Source: Pedobacter arcticus A12 (GTDB taxonomy: Bacteria > Bacteroidota > Bacteroidia > Sphingobacteriales > Sphingobacteriaceae). Taken from it: DNA of 64,000 nt. The notes beneath the pieces are model-generated. The model was given only the letters and a program-made list of their open reading frames with translations. It had not been told where the DNA came from and searched no databases. Numbering within the stretch: position 1 is the stretch's first letter; each line of letters opens with the position of its first letter. The stretch spans positions 1 through 64,000 of the forward strand of contig NZ_AKZJ01000014.1 in the NCBI RefSeq assembly GCF_000302595.1, read 5' to 3'. This document shows positions 25,068 to 34,094 of this stretch, piece by piece. The translations under genes were made by a program, and so were the position numbers.

Positions 25068-26075
25068 TTATTTAACACTTTTTTTAATTTCTGTGAATTT
25101 AGCAACCAAATCGCTTATAATTTTCGCTGTTTCATCTGGAAAATCCAGCTGAATTTTTTTATTCCCGTTTACCCATTCTCTTAATACTTGCACCAAGTTT
25201 TTATCGATTTTTTTTATGATTGGTAAACCCATTTCTTCTGCAGCTGCCGCGTTGCAGGTTTGTTCAAACTGATTTTTCATGGGCATCATAATCACTTTTT
25301 TGCCAAGGTAAAGCGCTTCTGCCGGCCCCTCGAAACCACCCCCTGTGAATAAGCCTGCACAGTTTTCTAAACTTTTATTGAAAGCCTCATTGTTAATTTG
25401 TTGAACCACCACATTGTTATATTGGTATGGTGTTTTTTGATGTTTGCTAAAAACTTGCCATTGCACATCGGGCAACTGATGCAGGTATTTAACAATTACC
25501 TTGTCATCAACTGCAGGTAAATAAACCGTATAATATCCATGATTTTCGGGCTTTAGATCTCTTATCTGTTGTCGAATAACTGGCGTATGTATAAAACTAT
25601 CGTAGTTCTGGAAATGAAAACCTACCTGATGTGTGGTTGGTGCATAATATTTTAGAATGAGTTCAGCGTATTTTTCCCGCCTTGTAGACCGCGGAGTTAA
25701 GGGCGACAAAAAAGAAGCTTGGTGGCTTAATGCTACACTTTCTATTTTCTTGATTTTACAGGCCCAAGCGGTAATTGGTTCAAAATCATTGATGATTAAA
25801 TCGTAATCTTTAAACGGAACAGATTGCATATCCTTAAAGAACTGCTTTAAGTTCATTTCTTTAAAAGTTTTCCAATAATCTATGCCCCCATTTTTACCAA
25901 AAACGTAGCTGAATCCATGAAAATTATATTTTACAAACTCGGTTAAAGAAACATCGGCCTGCGAGCCACTAATTAACAAATCTAATTCGCCATGCTTTTG
26001 CAATAAAGGTACAATCTCTCTTGCTCGGCTGATATGTCCGTTTCCGGTACCTTGTATGGCGTATAAAATTTTCAT
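25068..26075 (-). CDS. Glycosyltransferase-like protein, MJ1255 family
   Basis: The 335-residue protein starts MKILYAIQGTGNGHISRARE, a GT-B N-terminal glycine loop. It has the C-terminal donor-binding stretch GLFTGGGFEGPAEALYLGKK followed by MMPMKNQFEQTCNAAAAEEM, resembling MurG/UDP-glycosyltransferases and the MJ1255-type family. The acceptor and sugar are not known. A well-formed Bacteroidota promoter lies directly upstream, making it the first gene of a likely two-gene unit with the DUF6427-like gene. Confidence 0.78.
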   Translation of the reverse strand: MKILYAIQGTGNGHISRAREIVPLLQKHGELDLLISGSQADVSLTEFVKYNFHGFSYVFGKNGGIDYWKTFKEMNLKQFFKDMQSVPFKDYDLIINDFEPITAWACKIKKIESVALSHQASFLSPLTPRSTRREKYAELILKYYAPTTHQVGFHFQNYDSFIHTPVIRQQIRDLKPENHGYYTVYLPAVDDKVIVKYLHQLPDVQWQVFSKHQKTPYQYNNVVVQQINNEAFNKSLENCAGLFTGGGFEGPAEALYLGKKVIMMPMKNQFEQTCNAAAAEEMGLPIIKKIDKNLVQVLREWVNGNKKIQLDFPDETAKIISDLVAKFTEIKKSVK

Positions 26076-26082
26076 AGACGAA

Positions 26083-26112
26083 CAAACATAAATAAATCTC
26101 GTATTATCTCAA
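26083..26112 (-). promoter_or_regulatory. Promoter of the MJ1255-family gene
   Basis: On the minus strand TTG (26110-26112), 19 nt, then TATGTTTG (26083-26090) match the Bacteroidota consensus. The start codon is only 8 nt beyond the -7 box, so the mRNA leader is very short or absent. Confidence 0.6.
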
Positions 26113-26519
26113 GCATAAAGTATATGCTGAACAAAGTTTAAGAGATTAACCATGAAGGTTAAGGAGGTTTTTTACAGAAGTTAGTAGAATTGATTATACG
26201 ATTTGACCGGCTGAGGTTTAAATACTCATATCAATATGAATATAACGTTAAAATTTAAAATATCAAGAATATAAGAGATGTCATCCTGAGCGGAGTCGAT
26301 GGGGAGCGTTGGGCTCTATGCTTCTTTAAATTTTTATGTTGAATTTACGTTTCGACTCCGCTCATCAGGACAAACGGTTTTGCTTTTGTAAATCCTGTAT
26401 AAGAGTAAATTGTAAAAAAGTAAATGGTAGCGGAGTTAAGGGATAACCACGGAGAACGCTTAGAGCACAGAGCCAAATGTCAGACTTCTTAGGGTATTTG
26501 ATTATAGAGGGACATAAAC
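26113..26519. other. Gene-free spacer with an inverted pair of REP-like repeats
   Basis: No coding signal is seen. TGTCATCCTGAGCGGAGTCG starts at 26279, and its inverted partner TTCGACTCCGCTCATCAGGA spans 26350-26369, giving a long hairpin with a roughly 50 nt centre. Related copies occur at 13841 and 59714. Confidence 0.6.
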
Positions 26520-27083
26520 CTAATCTCTAAAACTACAATCTAAAGCGTGGTCGTTTACCATTCCGGTGGCCTGCATAAATGCATAACAAATGGTTGAACC
26601 AAAAAATTTGAAACCACGCTTTTTCATGTCTTTGGCAATTGTGTCTGATATTGCTGTGGTAGCAGGTGCATCCTTACTATTTATAAACTGATTTTTAATG
26701 GATTTCCCCTGAGGCATAAAAGAATATAAATATGCATCAAAAGTTCCAAATTCTGCTTGAACTTTTAGAAATAGCTTTGCATTACTTACCGTTGTGTTTA
26801 CTTTTAAACGATTTCTGATAATTCCCGGATCTAATAAAATGCGTTCAATATCATCAGAAGTGAAATTGGCTACTTTTTCTGCATCAAAACCTGCGAAAAG
26901 CCTGTGGTAATTTTCTCGCTTACGCAGAATGGTAATCCAGCTTAAACCCGCTTGTGCGGATTCTAAAATCAAAAATTCAAAGAATGTTTTGTCATCATGA
27001 ATTTCTTTCCCCCATTCTTCATCATGGTATCTGGTGTACAGCTCCTCAGTTCCGCACCAGTGGCATCTTTTTATTTCTTTCAT
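26520..27083 (-). CDS. tag: DNA-3-methyladenine glycosylase I
   Basis: Tag removes 3-methyladenine from alkylated DNA. The 187-residue protein starts with the zinc-ligand segment RCHWCG and continues with YHDEEWGKEIHDD. LILESAQAGLSWITILRKRE carries the catalytic-pocket region, and the C-terminal metal ligands lie in VNDHALDCSFR. Length and all motifs match. It starts 11 nt after the stop of the AhpD-like gene. Confidence 0.95.
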   Translation of the reverse strand: MKEIKRCHWCGTEELYTRYHDEEWGKEIHDDKTFFEFLILESAQAGLSWITILRKRENYHRLFAGFDAEKVANFTSDDIERILLDPGIIRNRLKVNTTVSNAKLFLKVQAEFGTFDAYLYSFMPQGKSIKNQFINSKDAPATTAISDTIAKDMKKRGFKFFGSTICYAFMQATGMVNDHALDCSFRD

Positions 27084-27094
27084 TGATTCTAAAT

Positions 27095-27439
27095 CTATTG
27101 TTGTTGCAGTTCGTCCCAGTACTCCAATGCCCTACGGTAATGCGGAATAACAATAGAGCCTCCAACCAAATTAGCAATCATAAAAATTTCGTTCATTTCA
27201 TCTGAATTTACACCTGCATCATAACATTTGCCCAAATGGTATTTGATGCAATCATCACAACGTAAAACCATGGAAGCCATCAACCCCAACATTTCCTTGG
27301 TTTTAACATTTAGCGCACCTGCCGCATAACTGGTGGTATCTAAAGCTAAAAACCGCTTAATATTTGTATTTGCCGTTTCGGAAATACGCGTATTCATTTT
27401 TGTACGGTAGTTATTGAAATCTTCTATCAGTTTTGGCAT
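27095..27439 (-). CDS. Carboxymuconolactone decarboxylase/AhpD-like protein
   Basis: The 114-residue protein has the AhpD-type redox motif RCDDCIKYHLGKCYDAGV (CxxC followed by His) at about residues 65-82 and the helical segment SDEMNEIFMIANLVGGSI. Such proteins are peroxidase-like or alkylhydroperoxidase partners; no substrate can be assigned. It lies between cysS and tag on the same strand, spaced by 79 and 11 nt, and the pairing with tag may reflect response to chemical damage (inference). Confidence 0.88.
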   Translation of the reverse strand: MPKLIEDFNNYRTKMNTRISETANTNIKRFLALDTTSYAAGALNVKTKEMLGLMASMVLRCDDCIKYHLGKCYDAGVNSDEMNEIFMIANLVGGSIVIPHYRRALEYWDELQQQ

Positions 27440-27518
27440 TGGTTTGCGTTTATTCGATAATTTAATTAGCTGTACGCATCAATTAAGCCGAGGTTGAAAC
27501 CAGAGCAATTGATATGGT

Positions 27519-28979
27519 TTATTTCTTACTCCAAGTGCTACCGTCTTTTCCATCTTTTACCTCAAAGCCAATTTCGTTTAGGCCGATGCGGATTTTATCT
27601 GAAGTAGCGTAATCTTTATTGGCCTTGGCTTCTGTTCTGATATTTAGAATGAAATCCATAACTGGCTCCAAATCATCTGTAGCTTGGATATCGTTTTTTA
27701 AACCCAAAACATCTTCTATAAATGCTTGAAGTAGGGTTTTTAATGCAGATAAATCTGATTCGCTGATTTGCATTTTCCCGTCATGAACGGAATTGATGAT
27801 CCTAGCGACATCAAAAAGCTCGGCAATTAAAACTGGCGAGTTAAAATCATCGTCCATTGCGGTTCTAAACTTTGCTTCAATCTCCGACACATTTACATCC
27901 GAAGCTGCGCTGGTTTTTAGTTTATCTAACAAAGAAATGGCGTACATTAAACGCTTAAATCCTTTTTCACTAGCATCCAAAGCTTCGTTAGAAAAATCTA
28001 ATGTGCTGCGGTAATGGGCTTGCAACATAAAAAACTTGACCACCATTGGGCTATATCCTTTGTTCAGCAAGGGATGATCGCCAGAGAAAAGTTCGCGAGG
28101 TAAAAAACTATTGCCTAACGATTTAGACATTTTTTGCCCATTAACGGTAAGCATATTGGTATGGATCCAATAGTTTGCCGGTTGATGACCGCAAGCGGCA
28201 ACATTCTGGGCAATTTCGTTAGTATGGTGCGTTGGTGCTAAATCCATTCCGCCACCGTGAATATCAAACTGGCTACCTAAATATTTATTGCTCATGGCAG
28301 AACATTCCAAATGCCAGCCCGGAAAACCATTTCCCCAAGGAGAAGGCCATTGCATCAAATGTTCTGGCTTTGCTTTAATCCAAAGTGCAAAATCTAAAGG
28401 TCCGCGTTTCTCATTTTGCCCACCCAAATCACGGGTGTTATTTAATAAATCTTCCAGTTTGCGGTTGCTTAATGCGCCGTAATTCTCTTTCTGATTGTAT
28501 TTTTCAACATCAAAATAAATGGTTCCGTTAACCTCATAGGCTAAACCAGTGGCTAAAATGGTTTTCACCATTTCAATTTGCTCAATAATATGTCCGGTTG
28601 CAGTAGGTTCAATACTTGGCGGCAAAACGTTAAAAGTTTGCATTACCTGATGAAAATCCACGCTGTATTTCTGTACAATTTCCATCGGTTCAACCGCGGC
28701 TAATTTTGCTTTTTTAGAGATTTTATCTTCACCTACATCGCCGTCGCTTTCTAAATGCCCGGCATCTGTAATGTTACGCACATAACGCACTTTATAACCT
28801 AAATAGGTTAGGTAACGGTAAATGATATCGAAAGAAATAAAGGTACGGCAATTGCCCAAATGCACATCGCTATAAACCGTGGGACCACAAACATACATCC
28901 CAACAAATGGGGCGTTTAATGCTTTAAACTCTTCTTTTTTTCGACTAAGCGTATTGTATATGGTTAATGATGTAGACAT
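27519..28979 (-). CDS. cysS: Cysteinyl-tRNA synthetase
   Basis: CysRS charges tRNA-Cys. The 486-residue protein has the class I HIGH equivalent VYSDVHLGNCRT, the zinc-binding Cys in MYVCGPTVYSD and HLECSAMS, and HTNMLTVNGQKMSKSLGN with the KMSKS loop. The C-terminal helical anticodon-binding domain ends GSTWSKK. Length is as expected. Confidence 0.96.
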   Translation of the reverse strand: MSTSLTIYNTLSRKKEEFKALNAPFVGMYVCGPTVYSDVHLGNCRTFISFDIIYRYLTYLGYKVRYVRNITDAGHLESDGDVGEDKISKKAKLAAVEPMEIVQKYSVDFHQVMQTFNVLPPSIEPTATGHIIEQIEMVKTILATGLAYEVNGTIYFDVEKYNQKENYGALSNRKLEDLLNNTRDLGGQNEKRGPLDFALWIKAKPEHLMQWPSPWGNGFPGWHLECSAMSNKYLGSQFDIHGGGMDLAPTHHTNEIAQNVAACGHQPANYWIHTNMLTVNGQKMSKSLGNSFLPRELFSGDHPLLNKGYSPMVVKFFMLQAHYRSTLDFSNEALDASEKGFKRLMYAISLLDKLKTSAASDVNVSEIEAKFRTAMDDDFNSPVLIAELFDVARIINSVHDGKMQISESDLSALKTLLQAFIEDVLGLKNDIQATDDLEPVMDFILNIRTEAKANKDYATSDKIRIGLNEIGFEVKDGKDGSTWSKK

Positions 28980-29066
28980 GTTGCAAATTATAAAATTTGG
29001 TGCGATTTGAATAATTTTAAATGGATGTTGATTTTTGAATGAGGATCAACCAGGTTTTGTACCGAA

Positions 29067-30182
29067 TTATTGGGGCAAAGAAACGCTGACTTTTATTGGA
29101 TAGTGATCTGAATAATTTTTCTTGATAATTTTATACGTTTCTATGTTGAACGCTGGCGAAGCCAAAACATAATCTATCTGGAAGTTTGGGAAATCGCCAT
29201 TATAGGTTCTTGCTAAACCAGATCCTTTTTCCTGAAAAGCGTTTTTTAAACCTTCGTTCATCTGCGCTAAAGTGTAGGAAGCTGGTGTGTCGTTAAAATC
29301 GCCCATCACCACATATGGTGTGGTGCAACTGGCAAAATGATTTTTTAATTTTTTAACTTCTTGACTTCGCTTCTCGAAAGCCAGTTTTAGTTTTCTGATA
29401 ATTCTTTTAGAAGAAACCACATCCTTGGTATTGTTAAGATCTGTTTTAATACCATGTATAAAGGAATAATCCTCTGGCTGAAACGAGATGGAAGCCAAAT
29501 GAACTACATAAACTCTAATTATTTTCTCGTTCTTTTTAATATCAACCCAGACACCTTTATTACCCCCTTCGCTGGTTTCAAATTTAATTGCGCCATTTGC
29601 AACAATTGGAAACCTACTAAAAACAGCAACGCCTGTGTACTCATAATCGTTAGAATCTGTTTTGCTGAAATAGTGCGATTTAAAATCCAGTAGTTTGAAA
29701 ACCGAGTCTCTGAAATCGTATTTACCTTTATGGCGAGAAAAAAACTCCTGAAAACCAACTACATCGGGTGCTTCGGATTTAATCAGGCTTAAAAAACCTT
29801 TGGTTAAGGTAGTGTCTAATAAACCTTCTTGTGTTCTAAAATTATGAACGTTATAGGTCATTAGCTTTAGGTTATTACTGTCTGCTAATGTTTCGTTTTC
29901 TGTGCCCAGTCTAAATCCAAAAGTACGGGTAAGTGGTTGGTAACCAATTAAAATAAAAATCAGTGAGTACAGACAATACCACTTTTTTAGTAATAACCAA
30001 AGAATGGCAAACAGCACATTAGCGAGTAAAATAAAAGGATAAGCTAAGCCAAACATGGTGAAATACCAAGTGCTTAAGGGATCAGTAATAGTAGCGCAAT
30101 AGCTTAACAATAAGGCTAGTATTGCCAAAAAGTTGACAAACAGCAAGGTTTTATAGAAAAAACTATTTCCTGTTTTCTTCAT
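29067..30182 (-). CDS. Endonuclease/exonuclease/phosphatase family protein with membrane anchor
   Basis: The 371-residue protein has two to three N-terminal hydrophobic helices (about 8-90) and then an EEP (DNase I-like) domain. LMTYNVHNFR, DVVGFQEFFS, VVMGDFNDTPAS and YSDHYPIKV are the metal and catalytic motifs. Members hydrolyse phosphodiesters or phosphates of nucleic acids, lipids or inositols; the membrane anchor suggests an envelope substrate. The ATG at 30182 overlaps the rhomboid gene's stop region by 20 nt. It belongs to a mutL-rhomboid-rhomboid-EEP run. Confidence 0.85.
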   Translation of the reverse strand: MKKTGNSFFYKTLLFVNFLAILALLLSYCATITDPLSTWYFTMFGLAYPFILLANVLFAILWLLLKKWYCLYSLIFILIGYQPLTRTFGFRLGTENETLADSNNLKLMTYNVHNFRTQEGLLDTTLTKGFLSLIKSEAPDVVGFQEFFSRHKGKYDFRDSVFKLLDFKSHYFSKTDSNDYEYTGVAVFSRFPIVANGAIKFETSEGGNKGVWVDIKKNEKIIRVYVVHLASISFQPEDYSFIHGIKTDLNNTKDVVSSKRIIRKLKLAFEKRSQEVKKLKNHFASCTTPYVVMGDFNDTPASYTLAQMNEGLKNAFQEKGSGLARTYNGDFPNFQIDYVLASPAFNIETYKIIKKNYSDHYPIKVSVSLPQ

Positions 30183-31050
30183 TTTTATCACTTGCTTTAA
30201 AAAGAGTTTCTCTTTCTTTTGCTGTTAACTGATCATAACCGTTTTTAGATATTTTATCTAAAATCTCATCGATTTCTGCTTGGTTGGGAATACTGGTGTT
30301 CTGAGCTCTAAAGGTGCCTGGTTGTGGCTTTCGTGAAACTACTTTCAACTTCGGCTTCGGCTTAAACAAGTTTTCGAAAGGTTTACTCCAATCGTTTCCG
30401 CTCTGTAAAGCTTTAATAAATAAAAAGCCAAAAATTGCGCCACCAATATGTGATAAATAGCCACCAGCATTACTGCCGGTAACACTTAAAACATCAATGA
30501 TGATATAAAAAACGGCAATCCATTTTAGTTTTACCGGCCCTATAAACATTAGAGATATCGTATAATTGGGAACCAGCGTTGCACAGGCTACTAATATTGC
30601 CGTAACGGAAGCAGAAGCGCCAACAGCGGCAGATACCAACACCGCATCAGCGTAAGCGGGAAAAATATTGAAACTTAAAATGTAGAAAAATGCGCCGGCC
30701 AAACCGCCAGCTAGGTAAACAAAAACCAGCTTTTTACTGCTCAAAAAGTTTTCGAAAATTCGACCCATCCAAAACAGCCAAAGCATATTGAACAAAATGT
30801 GAAAAAAGCCCGCATGTAAAAACATGTAGGTAAATGGTGTCCAAAAACGGTAAAGTAACTTTGGTAAATAAGTAGGAACAGCCAGGTATTCTCTTACAAA
30901 ATCATTGATGTGGCTTTGTTTTGTAAAAAGAAAGTCCAAAACATTAAGTACTCCAAAAATTAAAAATATGGCTACATTAATTGCAATTAGCAGGTTTACT
31001 TTACTGCTTGTTGCAAATATTTTCATTTTTAATTCTTGGTAGGTAGTCAT
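30163..31050 (-). CDS. Rhomboid family intramembrane serine protease (second of a tandem pair)
   Basis: The 295-residue protein has six predicted transmembrane helices with HAGFFHILFNMLWLFWMG (helix 2 His/Asn), the catalytic serine loop AAVGASASVTAIL and the catalytic His in GGYLSHIGGAIFGF. It ends in a soluble tail of about 75 residues, NQAEIDEILDKISKNGYDQL being the conserved C-terminal helix seen in Bacteroidota rhomboids. Rhomboids cut membrane proteins within helices. It is preceded 121 nt away by another rhomboid and overlaps the EEP gene. Confidence 0.88.
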   Translation of the reverse strand: MTTYQELKMKIFATSSKVNLLIAINVAIFLIFGVLNVLDFLFTKQSHINDFVREYLAVPTYLPKLLYRFWTPFTYMFLHAGFFHILFNMLWLFWMGRIFENFLSSKKLVFVYLAGGLAGAFFYILSFNIFPAYADAVLVSAAVGASASVTAILVACATLVPNYTISLMFIGPVKLKWIAVFYIIIDVLSVTGSNAGGYLSHIGGAIFGFLFIKALQSGNDWSKPFENLFKPKPKLKVVSRKPQPGTFRAQNTSIPNQAEIDEILDKISKNGYDQLTAKERETLFKASDKNEENRK

Positions 31051-31171
31051 GCCTGTGTTAAGTTAAAAGTAGAAAGTAAAAAGTAAAAAGACTTATATTA
31101 TTGGAAATAAGATTTTCCTATGATATTTTACGTCATATTACATTTTACTTTACACTAGGATCAATCTCGAT

Positions 31172-31999
31172 TTAAGAAAACGCATCGGGACGTTTAATAT
31201 TCCAAAGCTTGATCAAAATGAAACCAACCAACATACCGCCTAAATGTGCAAAATGGGCAACATTATCTCCTGGATTATTCGCCATACCGCTATAAAGCTC
31301 AAATAAACCGTATAAAATAACAAGGTATTTGGCCTTCATCGGCAAAAAGAAGTAAATGTAAATCAGCGTATTTGGAAAAAGCATTCCGAAAGCTAAAAGA
31401 ATCCCGAATACAGCACCTGATGCTCCAACAACTGGTGTGTTTAATTTTGCGTTTAAATAGCTATTAACAATACTTACAGAAGCCTTTTTCGCATCAACAC
31501 TTTCTGGATTCTTTGCCCAATATTCACCGATACGGTTAAAATCTGGCTGAATAGATTCCGGAACTTCTTCTTTTACAAAGTTATTGTAGTTGCTAATGGT
31601 TGGGTTTGCCGTATAAATCTCTGCGCTACTTTGTAAAGGCGTAATTTCTATGGCTTGTACACCCAGAAAAAGTAAGGATGCGCCAATACCGGTTAACAGG
31701 TAATAATTAAGAAACTTTTTAGAGCCTAAAAAATTTTCTAAAATTGCTCCGAACATCCAAAGCGCAAACATGTTTGAAAAAATGTGGCCGATGTTGGCAT
31801 GCATAAACAAATGCGTAATCAGCTGCCAAATTCTAAATTTTTCTGATGCCGGATAAAAAAGCGCTAAATGTTCTGACAAGTCGAACCCAAAATTGTTCTG
31901 GAACACGTAAGTGGCAAAAAAGAAAATACCGTTTATAATCAGTAAATTTTTCACAACCGGTGGAAACAAAGTGTTTCCTAAGGGTCTCATTTCTCTCAT
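31172..31999 (-). CDS. Rhomboid family intramembrane serine protease (first of a tandem pair)
   Basis: The 275-residue protein has HLFMHANIGHIFSNMFALWM, the serine loop VVGASGAVFGIL and the His helix NVAHFAHLGGMLVGF, giving a complete Ser-His dyad. It lacks the soluble C-terminal tail of its neighbour, and about 60 extra residues sit between helices 3 and 4 (TPLQSSAEIYTANP to VDAKKASVSI). It starts 10 nt after mutL, which suggests cotranscription. Confidence 0.88.
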   Translation of the reverse strand: MREMRPLGNTLFPPVVKNLLIINGIFFFATYVFQNNFGFDLSEHLALFYPASEKFRIWQLITHLFMHANIGHIFSNMFALWMFGAILENFLGSKKFLNYYLLTGIGASLLFLGVQAIEITPLQSSAEIYTANPTISNYNNFVKEEVPESIQPDFNRIGEYWAKNPESVDAKKASVSIVNSYLNAKLNTPVVGASGAVFGILLAFGMLFPNTLIYIYFFLPMKAKYLVILYGLFELYSGMANNPGDNVAHFAHLGGMLVGFILIKLWNIKRPDAFS

Positions 32000-32009
32000 T
32001 TATTTTTAT

Positions 32010-33875
32010 TTAATACTTGTTAAAGCGTTCAAAAAGCTCGTCAAGTGTAATTTTTACGATAATTTGTTTACCACCAAGCGTAGCATTGGGCATAGCGCAG
32101 GCAAACAGTTGATCGATCAGATTATTCATTTCCTCAATCTCTAATGTTGTGCCAGCTTTAATCGCCGAGTTTTTTGCTAAGGTACGGGCTAAGTTATCAC
32201 GTTTATCTAACTTTAAAACCGTGTGATTATTTTTAAAACCTTCTATTAATTCCTCCAGCATAATAGCTAGATCATTGTTTTCGGGTAAATCTGCCGGAAC
32301 GCCCTCAATCACCAAAGTGTTTTTACCAAAATCGCGGATAATAAATCCCAGCGCATGAAAATATGGCAGAAGCTCTGTTGCCAAAGCAAAATCTGTGGTG
32401 TTTAAAGTTACCGTTTGCGGGAATAAACTCTGCTGACTTGAACCTTGGTTTTGCTCTAGTTGTGATAAAAACCTTTCGTACAAAATGCGCTCATGTGCCG
32501 CCTGTTGATCAACGAGCATAAAACCCGATTTTATTTGGGTAATGATATAGCGTTGGTGCAATTGAAAAACCTGTCTAGTGCTTAAAGTTTCTACTTTCTC
32601 ATCACCGGTAGCAAGGCTTTTTTCATTATCGAGTTCAAAACTATGTTGGGTAAAAGATGGTTTCTCATTAATTTCGTAAAGTGAGCCCCAATTTCTTGGG
32701 ATGCTATTTCGCTCGCCTACGTTACGCAGAAAGGGAATTTCCTTATTGGCAGTTTTTCTTTCTTCGTGAAACGGATTAAAATTAGGATTAAAATCAACGG
32801 CAGGTGCTGTAATTTCTTGTAAAGGCTTATTCGTGAGCATTCCGTCAAAAGAAGTTTCCTGATTAAAATCTAAAGTAGGTGTAATGTTATACCTCCCTAA
32901 AGATCTTTTTACAGCCGAACGGATGATTGCATAAATTGCTTTTTCATCCTGGTATTTAATTTCTGTTTTGGTAGGATGAACGTTGATGTCAATTTTGGCA
33001 GGGTCAATTTCTATAAATAACACATAAAGCGGAAAACAGTCCTCGGGCAAAAGTTGCTCGTAAGCAATCATTACCGCATGGTTTAAGTATCCGTCTTTTA
33101 TAAATCGGTTATTAACAAAAAAGAACTGATCTCCGCGGGTTTTCTTGGCAAAAGAAGGCTTGCCAATAAATCCCTTCACCTGGATAATGCTCGTTTCCTC
33201 GTCCAAAGGCACTAATCTTTCATTATAGTTGTTTCCCAACAAATGTACAATGCGTTGTTTCAACTGGGTAGATGGCAAATGGTAAACCTCTTGCCCATCA
33301 TGGTGCAGCGTAAAATGTATCTCGGGATGTGCTAAAGAAACCCGTTGAAACTCATCCAAAATATGCTTCAACTCAACCGGGTTGCTTTTCAAAAAGTTTC
33401 TACGGGCCGGAATGTTATAAAAAAGGTTTTTTACGGCTATGGATGTACCCGAAGAAGTTGCACAAGCTTCCTGTTTAACAACAGTTGAAGCTTCAACCTG
33501 TAAAAGTGTACCCAACTCTTCATCGTGTTTTTTACTCTTTAACTCAACTTGTGCAATTGCAGCAATAGAAGCCATCGCCTCGCCCCTAAAACCCATGGTT
33601 CTAATGGCAAACAAATCTTCAGCTTTTCTAATTTTTGAAGTTGCATGGCGCTCAAAGCACATTCTTGAATCGGTTGCACTCATTCCACAACCATTGTCAA
33701 TTACTTGTATCAATGCCTTTCCAGCATCTTTAATAATCAGTTGAATTTTATCGGCGCCAGCGTCTATAGCGTTTTCCAACAACTCTTTAACGGCAGAAGC
33801 GGGTCTTTGTACCACTTCCCCGGCCGCAATTTGGTTGGCTACAGAATCTGGTAAAAGTTTAATTATATCTGGCAT
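32010..33875 (-). CDS. mutL: DNA mismatch repair protein MutL
   Basis: MutL couples MutS mismatch recognition to strand removal. From the ATG at 33875 it has 621 residues. The GHKL ATPase motifs are PDSVANQIAAGEVVQRPASA, ELLENAIDAGA, IDNGCGM and ATSKIRKAEDL with TMGFRGEAMASI. The C-terminal domain begins about residue 430. The endonuclease-type motif reads DQQAAHERILYERF, with Gln where many endonuclease MutLs have His, and the ACxxAI-type site reads ACAMPNATLGG. An upstream start would add 11 unconserved residues. Confidence 0.95.
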   Translation of the reverse strand: MPDIIKLLPDSVANQIAAGEVVQRPASAVKELLENAIDAGADKIQLIIKDAGKALIQVIDNGCGMSATDSRMCFERHATSKIRKAEDLFAIRTMGFRGEAMASIAAIAQVELKSKKHDEELGTLLQVEASTVVKQEACATSSGTSIAVKNLFYNIPARRNFLKSNPVELKHILDEFQRVSLAHPEIHFTLHHDGQEVYHLPSTQLKQRIVHLLGNNYNERLVPLDEETSIIQVKGFIGKPSFAKKTRGDQFFFVNNRFIKDGYLNHAVMIAYEQLLPEDCFPLYVLFIEIDPAKIDINVHPTKTEIKYQDEKAIYAIIRSAVKRSLGRYNITPTLDFNQETSFDGMLTNKPLQEITAPAVDFNPNFNPFHEERKTANKEIPFLRNVGERNSIPRNWGSLYEINEKPSFTQHSFELDNEKSLATGDEKVETLSTRQVFQLHQRYIITQIKSGFMLVDQQAAHERILYERFLSQLEQNQGSSQQSLFPQTVTLNTTDFALATELLPYFHALGFIIRDFGKNTLVIEGVPADLPENNDLAIMLEELIEGFKNNHTVLKLDKRDNLARTLAKNSAIKAGTTLEIEEMNNLIDQLFACAMPNATLGGKQIIVKITLDELFERFNKY

Positions 33876-34094
33876 GTTGCGCAAAAATAAGCAAATTTTT
33901 GAGGGCATTAATTGGTGCTACAAGAATTTACATATTTTAACGCTTAGCTTATCTTTTGCCTAAGCTATCTTTATAAATTTATTAGCTTTAGCCCGCTGAG
34001 TGCAACGCTTTTATAGTAAAAGCAAATTTTGAGGCATAATAAATGATGAATAAAAAAATTGTAGAAAACAGCATTCAGCCGATAACGATCTCAA

